NCBI GenBank assembly: GCA_964550025.1
Contig: CAZJYI010000275.1
Location: 1-9,680, forward strand
Length of the DNA stretch: 9,680 nt
Reading direction: 5' to 3'
DNA from: CAZJYI01 sp964550025
Lineage (GTDB): Bacteria > Verrucomicrobiota > Kiritimatiellia > UBA8416 > CAYOBW01
Within the stretch, counting starts at the first letter, position 1. Each line of letters opens with the position of its first letter. The notes beneath the pieces are model-generated. The model ran no database searches. It was not told where the DNA came from and worked only from the letters and a program-made list of their open reading frames with translations. A program made the translations under genes and the position numbers. Positions 6,226 to 9,680 of the stretch are shown piece by piece.

Positions 6226-7410
6226 TCACCGCCCCACGGCATACTCGAGCGTCAGGAGCGCATACGATGTCACGAGGCTGGCGTCCCCTTCCCAGAAGTG
6301 GTTGTTCTCGTTGACCCAGCTCCCATCCGGACGCTGGCTTGCGACGAGCTTCTCAACCAGCTCCTTCTGCCAGGGAACGGTGCGCCCCGAGGAACCGGTC
6401 AGCGCAGGACTGCGCGTCAGGCTCAGGGCCTTGCCCATGATGCTGTAATAGTAGAACAGACCTTTTGTTCCCATGCCGGGGTTTTCGTCCACGGACCAGT
6501 GGTCCGCGGCCCATGCCAGGGCAGAGCGTACGCGGGGGTCGTTCAGGCCGACCTGGGCGTAGATCATGGACTCGAGCCCGGCGTACGTCATGCTGCCGTA
6601 GCCACGCAGAGAGACTTTGCCGTCGGCATCCTCCTTCGTTCCAGCCCGCGAGCCTCCCGTCTCGTACCCGAAGCTGCCGTACCCGTCCGCATCGTCCGCG
6701 TCCTGATTCTGGAGCTTCTCGACATACGCAAGCGCTGCCTTCCAGTCGATATCCACCCGCTTCCCCCCGGGCCGGCGATCCTCCATGTCCTGCGTCAACC
6801 GCATGGCCTGCGCCGCCCACCCCGTGTTGCTCAGGTCGGCACGATTCCCCCACCCCATCAGCTTGTACATCACCTTTCGCGTAGTCGTCGTCGGCTTGCC
6901 GTACCCGAAACCACCGGCGCCGGCTGAATCGCCCACCAGCTGGCTGCCCACCATGAACTCACGCGCTTTCAAGATAGTACCCTCGTACTTCGCCTTGTCG
7001 TACGCGTGCAACGCGACCATGCAGATCGCCGTATTGTACGTCGACAAGCCGCCGCTGCTGCGCCCCATGCCACCCGGTCTGTAAATCCCGCCGTCTTCGC
7101 GCGCGAAGCCGGCCACGAACCCCGCGGCCATTGCACACACGGTCAACCTGTCAGGATGATCACTGCGCGCAAACGCCCACAGGCCGAGAGCGGTCAGGGC
7201 CGGGAAGTTGGGATTCGACCACGACCCATCCCCCTTCTGAACCGACTTCATCCAGTCAAGGCCGCGACGCATAGCCTGCTCGGCCGACCGCTCCACATCA
7301 CTTGCAGACTCGGCTACATCCGCTTCGGCCGCCGCGGGCAATCCCGCAAACCCCATCACCCCGACACAGACCAGCACCGCCACTCCGCTCCTGTATCCGC
7401 TAAAGCGCAT
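6226..7410 (-). CDS. Exported prenyltransferase/squalene-cyclase-like repeat protein (alpha/alpha toroid)
   Basis: The product has 394 residues. Residues 1-28 form a signal peptide (hydrophobic VAVLVCVGVMGF, cleavage near LPAAA-E). The mature part has repeated helical-hairpin motifs typical of the prenyltransferase/terpene-cyclase toroid: QKGDGSW at 58-64 and QRPDGSW at 359-365 (the QxxDGSW motif), plus internal variants such as DADDADGYGSFGY, SLRGYGSMTYAGLESM, and ALTALGLWAFA after the first repeat. Such exported proteins are frequent in planctomycete-like genomes and lack known enzymatic activity. Export makes a cytosolic terpene-cyclase role unlikely, and I do not see the full set of hopene-cyclase catalytic motifs. 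It may bind glycans or peptides. AAGGAG (7424-7419) lies 8 bases before ATG 7410, which is preferred over the upstream ATG at 7443. It stands alone, convergent with the sulfur operon and divergent from the carrier-protein gene. Confidence 0.85.
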   Translation of the reverse strand: MRFSGYRSGVAVLVCVGVMGFAGLPAAAEADVAESASDVERSAEQAMRRGLDWMKSVQKGDGSWSNPNFPALTALGLWAFARSDHPDRLTVCAMAAGFVAGFAREDGGIYRPGGMGRSSGGLSTYNTAICMVALHAYDKAKYEGTILKAREFMVGSQLVGDSAGAGGFGYGKPTTTTRKVMYKLMGWGNRADLSNTGWAAQAMRLTQDMEDRRPGGKRVDIDWKAALAYVEKLQNQDADDADGYGSFGYETGGSRAGTKEDADGKVSLRGYGSMTYAGLESMIYAQVGLNDPRVRSALAWAADHWSVDENPGMGTKGLFYYYSIMGKALSLTRSPALTGSSGRTVPWQKELVEKLVASQRPDGSWVNENNHFWEGDASLVTSYALLTLEYAVGR

Positions 7411-7504
7411 TGTCTCTTCTCCTTCCAGACCGCAATTCGTCATATCAATAGCAAACTTCGCCCAATCCGTATACGCTTCTCACCCCGCATCCATTAGCGT
7501 GCCT

Positions 7505-7539
7505 GTACCGCCGGCCTCCGGCCGGTGACCGGTAACGCC
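7505..7539 (+). repeat. Degenerate, partial third copy of the two-hairpin repeat
   Basis: It reads GTACCGCC, hairpin GGC-CTCC-GCC within CCGGCCTCCGGCCGG, then GTGACCGGTAACGCC. Aligned without gaps to the first 35 bases of copy A it matches at 28 positions, and it keeps the first stem. The second hairpin is missing, replaced by a run of C. Confidence 0.55.
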
Positions 7540-7557
7540 CCCCCGCCAAACGCATGG

Positions 7558-7593
7558 ATGGGACGAATGGGACCGATGAGACGGATGGGATTT
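7558..7593. repeat. Four tandem copies of a 9-base unit (ATGGGACGA-like)
   Basis: The units are ATGGGACGA, ATGGGACCG, ATGAGACGG and ATGGGATTT, contiguous. The period is a multiple of three, so it reads through on either strand as a low-complexity peptide (plus strand MDGTNGTDETDG), which is probably why false genes get called here. Confidence 0.75.
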
Positions 7594-7714
7594 GTGTGCC
7601 GCACCCCCTTTCTCACCCCCGGGTCACACTGAACTTGCCCCGCCTCCTGCATCGTGATACTCCCCACAAACACGGGGGAACCACCGGACGGGGAAATAGG
7701 CCTGACACTTGCAC

Positions 7715-7743
7715 TTGCACGACATCCCAAATCCACCCATGAT
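7715..7743 (+). promoter_or_regulatory. Possible weak promoter of the carrier protein-acyltransferase operon
   Basis: TTGCAC (7715-7720) and CATGAT (7738-7743) are 17 bases apart, about 40 bases before the start codon. The matches to consensus are poor (3/6 and 4/6), so the call rests mainly on spacing and location. The TTGCAC hexamer is duplicated directly upstream at 7709-7714. Confidence 0.25.
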
Positions 7744-7781
7744 ACGGTCTTCCTCACGAACAGAAGGCGAAAGGACAGGAA

Positions 7782-8030
7782 ATGCAACGCGAAGAGATTA
7801 TCGATCGGCTCAGGACAACCATGCAGCAGTCCACCCAGGAGGCGGTCGACTGGGATTCCGTGACGCTGGAGACCGACATCGGCACTCTCGGGTTCGACTC
7901 TCTCTCCATCCTCGATCTCATCTACGACGTGCAGCAGGAGTTCGATCTCGAGTTCGAAGCCGAGGAACTGATCGGTGTAAGAACGGTCGGTGAACTGGTT
8001 GGTTTTCTCGAGGGTCAGTTGGCAGGTTGA
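7782..8030 (+). CDS. Acyl carrier protein
   Basis: The product is 82 residues, acidic and helical, the usual size for an ACP. The phosphopantetheine site is GFDSLS at 37-42, with serine 40 as the attachment residue, followed by the expected helix (ILDLIYDVQQEFDLEF) and FEAEELIGVRTVGELVGFLEGQL. It carries acyl chains as thioesters in the cytosol. It is probably not the housekeeping AcpP: it is not flanked by fab genes, and its helix sequence departs from the usual DSLDTVEL form. It overlaps the acyltransferase gene by four bases (TTGA), which suggests translational coupling and a dedicated donor role. AAAGGA lies a little upstream of ATG 7782. Confidence 0.9.
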   Translation: MQREEIIDRLRTTMQQSTQEAVDWDSVTLETDIGTLGFDSLSILDLIYDVQQEFDLEFEAEELIGVRTVGELVGFLEGQLAG

Positions 8031-8908
8031 AGGCACTTCGCCACATCTGCGAGTACGTCGGTCTGCGCCTGGCCCTGCTGCTGATCGACAATCTCTCCGC
8101 ACGCTCGGCTGGAGCCATGGCGCGCGGGCTGGGTTCGGCTGCATTCGCCGTGGCTCGCAAACGCCGTCGCATTGCAGCGACCAACATCCTCCGCGCCGGG
8201 ATTGCGACCGATCCCGGCGATGCACGAACACTGGCGCGCCGCTCTTTCCAGCACTTCGCGGAACTGGTCGTCGAGTCCCTCAAGTCGGACCGCGTCTTCA
8301 CGGAAGAGACATGGCAAGAACAGGTGGAACTGGATGCCCCGCCCGAGACGATGGAGCTGTTGCGGGACCCCGCCCAAGGCATCATTGTCGTGTCCGGTCA
8401 CCTCGGCAACTGGGAAATCGCCGCGCAACTCATCTCTTTCATCAAACCGGTCGTCGGCATAACCCGCGACATGAACAACCCCTACGTCGATCGGCTGATG
8501 AAGCGCCGCAAACCGCGCAACCGTTTTCGCCTGACGCCCAAACACGATGCGGATTCGGGCCGCTTCCTGCGGGCATTGAAACAAGGAGAAGTGCTGGCGC
8601 TCCTGATCGATCAGCATGCGCGGCAGCACGCGATGCGCATCCCATTCTTCGGCACGCCAGCCGCCACCCACACCTCCCCGGCCATGCTGCACCTGATCAC
8701 CAAGGTTCCGCTCTGTTTCGGATACTGCGTGCGAACAGGCCCGATGCGTTTCCGCTTCGTCGCCGGCCCTCCCATCCGCCGCAAACCTACCGGAAAACGC
8801 CAGGAAGACGTCAGAGCACTCCTCGAGCAGCTCACTGGCGAACTGGAAGAGGCAGTAAGAGCCTTCCCGGAACAGTACCTGTGGGCACACAGACGCTGGC
8901 GGGAATAG
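8027..8908 (+). CDS. LpxL/HtrB-like lysophospholipid/lipid A acyltransferase
   Basis: The product has 293 residues, the family's usual length. The catalytic HxxxxE motif is SGHLGNWE, with H125 and E130. Further family landmarks are LLIDQ (D195) followed by MRIPFFGTPAATHTSPAML, and the C-terminal EQYLWAHRRW, which resembles the PEQYxWxHRRW ending of LpxL/LpxM. The N-terminal ~25 residues are moderately hydrophobic, as expected for an inner-membrane-associated enzyme facing the cytosol. It should transfer an acyl chain from ACP to a lipid A-type or other lipid acceptor. The start is TTG at 8027 overlapping the ACP stop; no better ATG exists before residue 31, and a later start would remove conserved N-terminal helix. 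The Shine-Dalgarno signal is weak (GAGGG at 8010-8014), so coupling to the ACP gene is likely. Confidence 0.88.
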   Translation: MKALRHICEYVGLRLALLLIDNLSARSAGAMARGLGSAAFAVARKRRRIAATNILRAGIATDPGDARTLARRSFQHFAELVVESLKSDRVFTEETWQEQVELDAPPETMELLRDPAQGIIVVSGHLGNWEIAAQLISFIKPVVGITRDMNNPYVDRLMKRRKPRNRFRLTPKHDADSGRFLRALKQGEVLALLIDQHARQHAMRIPFFGTPAATHTSPAMLHLITKVPLCFGYCVRTGPMRFRFVAGPPIRRKPTGKRQEDVRALLEQLTGELEEAVRAFPEQYLWAHRRWRE

Positions 8909-9071
8909 GGATGGGAAATGGCGAATGCTGAACGCTGAATCTTGAATACTGAAGTGAGAGGAGATCGCACGGCACGGGTTTCATCCACTCCCTCGGATTC
9001 CCGCGCACTTCGACATTCGACATTCAGTGTTCGACATTCGTTGGTTCATTGTTCCGCGGTTTCCCTTTCCC
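8908..9071. repeat. Long imperfect hairpin made of 7-base units, between convergent genes (copy 2)
   Basis: The left arm 8923-8961 is again exactly 39 bases: heptads GAATGCT, GAACGCT, GAATCTT, GAATACT, then GAAGTGAGAGG, the same ending as copy 1. The right arm 9006-9039 is CACTTC followed by GACATTC, GACATTC, AGTGTTC, GACATTC, in heptad register with the left arm. An outer stem pairs GGGATGGGAAA (8908-8918, starting on the last base of the stop codon) with TTTCCCTTTCCC (9060-9071). TTCCGCGGTTTC on the right side is shared with copy 1. The loop is longer than in copy 1 (about 40 bases). Confidence 0.8.
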
Positions 9072-9080
9072 GTTCGCCCA

Positions 9081-9524
9081 TCACTCCTCGATGTACGTCG
9101 CCTTGATCATCAGCGTCTTGTCGCCGATGCGCGCCACACCCAGCTCCTTGCCGGGCTTCAGCAATACGCCGGAGCCGGCATGCGTCTCGCCGCCGCCCGC
9201 CATGCCATGCATGCTCATCTCCGCCTCGTAGACCACGAGGAGAAGTCCTTCTTCCGTCACATCGATCTGGCCACCGACACGAAAGGAGAACTCCCCTTCG
9301 TCGTTCTCGAAGGAGGCGTGCGCTCTGAACTTCGATACCGCGGTAATGAGGAACAACGGTTCGTCGTCAGGCTCGTCGGGGACCATACGAAAGTCCAGGC
9401 GGACGTTCTTTCCAAGAAACGCCATACCTCCCCTGGTCCGTTCGGTCTTACCCGTCTCTTCTTTGGCGGCCAGCGTGCCCTGCACGAGCAGCAAAACCAA
9501 CACCACATGCATCACATACTTCAT
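9081..9524 (-). CDS. Small exported protein of unknown function
   Basis: The product has 147 residues. Residues 1-20 form a clear signal peptide (MKYVMHVVLVLLLVQGTLAA). The mature part is acidic and strand-rich, with no transmembrane segment after the signal and no cysteine in the mature protein. Two stretches look like a beta-sandwich or periplasmic domain: NVRLDFRMVPDEPDDEPLFL, and a C-terminal run with SGVLLKPGKELGVARIGDKT and ending KATYIEE. A Gly/Met-rich loop (MSMHGMAGGGETHAGSG) sits between them. I do not recognise the family. ATG 9524 is chosen because AGGAGG (9538-9533) lies 8 bases upstream and the signal peptide starts there; an upstream ATG at 9650 would add a G/R-rich tail encoded by a low-complexity tract. 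The gene is convergent with the acyltransferase. Confidence 0.75.
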   Translation of the reverse strand: MKYVMHVVLVLLLVQGTLAAKEETGKTERTRGGMAFLGKNVRLDFRMVPDEPDDEPLFLITAVSKFRAHASFENDEGEFSFRVGGQIDVTEEGLLLVVYEAEMSMHGMAGGGETHAGSGVLLKPGKELGVARIGDKTLMIKATYIEE

Positions 9525-9579
9525 TATCTCGGCCTCCTTTCGTCTGTTCCCGTCGCTTCGAGAGAAACCACCCCATGCT

Positions 9580-9680
9580 CTGGTCTTCCCTTCCCCAATC
9601 GTAATCCCACTCCTCCCCCTCCCCAATCGCCCCCCGCTGCCAACCCCCACGCCCCCGGGGCGGGGGGGTGGGGTGTGGTG
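9580..9680. other. Strongly strand-asymmetric C-rich tract ending in a G-rich run at the window edge
   Basis: From about 9580 to 9656 the plus strand is a chain of C-runs (CCCTTCCCC, CCTCCCCCTCCCC, CGCCCCCCGC, ACCCCCACGCCCCC), switching at 9657 to GGGGCGGGGGGGTGGGG. TCCCCAATCG occurs twice, 28 bases apart (9592-9601 and 9620-9629). The C-to-G switch can fold as a hairpin, and both strands carry enough G-runs for possible G-quadruplexes. No gene is seen in it. Confidence 0.5.

Larger units (their letters stand above)
7411..7781. other. Divergent intergenic region (371 bases) with two kinds of repeat
   Basis: It holds the ribosome binding site of the minus-strand repeat-protein gene, a degenerate two-hairpin repeat (7505-7539), a 9-base tandem repeat (7558-7593), then C-rich sequence leading to the carrier-protein gene. 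Short open frames here encode only low-complexity repeat-derived peptides. No clear promoter for the minus-strand gene was seen. Confidence 0.5.

Noticed and set aside
7494..8231. Minus-strand open frame of 245 codons across the intergenic repeats and the ACP gene
   Set aside because: It crosses repeat sequences (giving an IRLIGPIRPIHAFG-type peptide) and lies antisense to a clear ACP, so it is a repeat-driven false gene.
7990..8931. Long plus-strand frame of 313 codons and minus-strand frame of 291 codons over the acyltransferase
   Set aside because: Neither has a recognisable domain, while the frame starting at TTG 8027 has the HxxxxE, DQ and HRRW landmarks.

Overview
The window looks like chromosomal DNA of a GC-rich bacterium with an outer membrane. 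The mix of genes is a modular secreted metallopeptidase, a DUF1080 protein, a secreted prenyltransferase/terpene-cyclase-like repeat protein and an LpxL/HtrB-type acyltransferase. This suits the PVC superphylum or a neighbour (Kiritimatiellota, Lentisphaerota, Verrucomicrobiota, Planctomycetota). That placement is inference from gene content; there is no rRNA or other phylogenetic marker here. I see no tRNA, rRNA, CRISPR array, transposase or phage gene.

Layout. (1) 1-2648, minus: the first 882 codons of a large exported zinc metallopeptidase with adhesion-type modules, cut by the left edge. (2) 2824-3459, minus: an exported DUF1080 (3-keto-disaccharide hydrolase family) protein with a good sigma70-type promoter. 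(3) 3546-3660: two head-to-head copies of a GC-rich two-hairpin repeat in the divergent intergenic region. (4) 3797-6010, plus: a tight three-gene sulfur-carrier operon with a MoaD/ThiS-like protein ending in GG, a divergent ThiF/HesA-like E1 relative, and a MoeB-rhodanese fusion. (5) 6027-6161: a long hairpin built of 7-base units between convergent genes. (6) 6226-7410, minus: an exported alpha/alpha-toroid repeat protein. (7) 7505-7593: a degenerate third copy of the two-hairpin repeat, then a 9-base tandem repeat. (8) 7782-8908, plus: an acyl carrier protein overlapping an LpxL/HtrB-like acyltransferase. (9) 8908-9071: a second heptad hairpin, again between convergent genes. (10) 9081-9524, minus: a small exported protein of unknown function, preceded by an extremely C-rich tract at the right edge.

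How the genes work together. In the sulfur operon, the MoeB-rhodanese protein should adenylate the carrier's C-terminal glycine and load sulfur onto it. The middle gene has lost several E1 catalytic residues but keeps the fold and zinc cysteines, so it may be a non-catalytic partner or a specialised E1. In the lipid pair, the carrier protein is well placed to present the acyl chain to the acyltransferase.

The least expected signal is in the non-coding DNA. Two repeat families divide the intergenic regions by gene orientation: the heptad hairpins lie at both convergent junctions, and the GTAGCGCC two-hairpin repeats lie at both divergent junctions. Only two junctions of each kind are visible, so this is a hypothesis.
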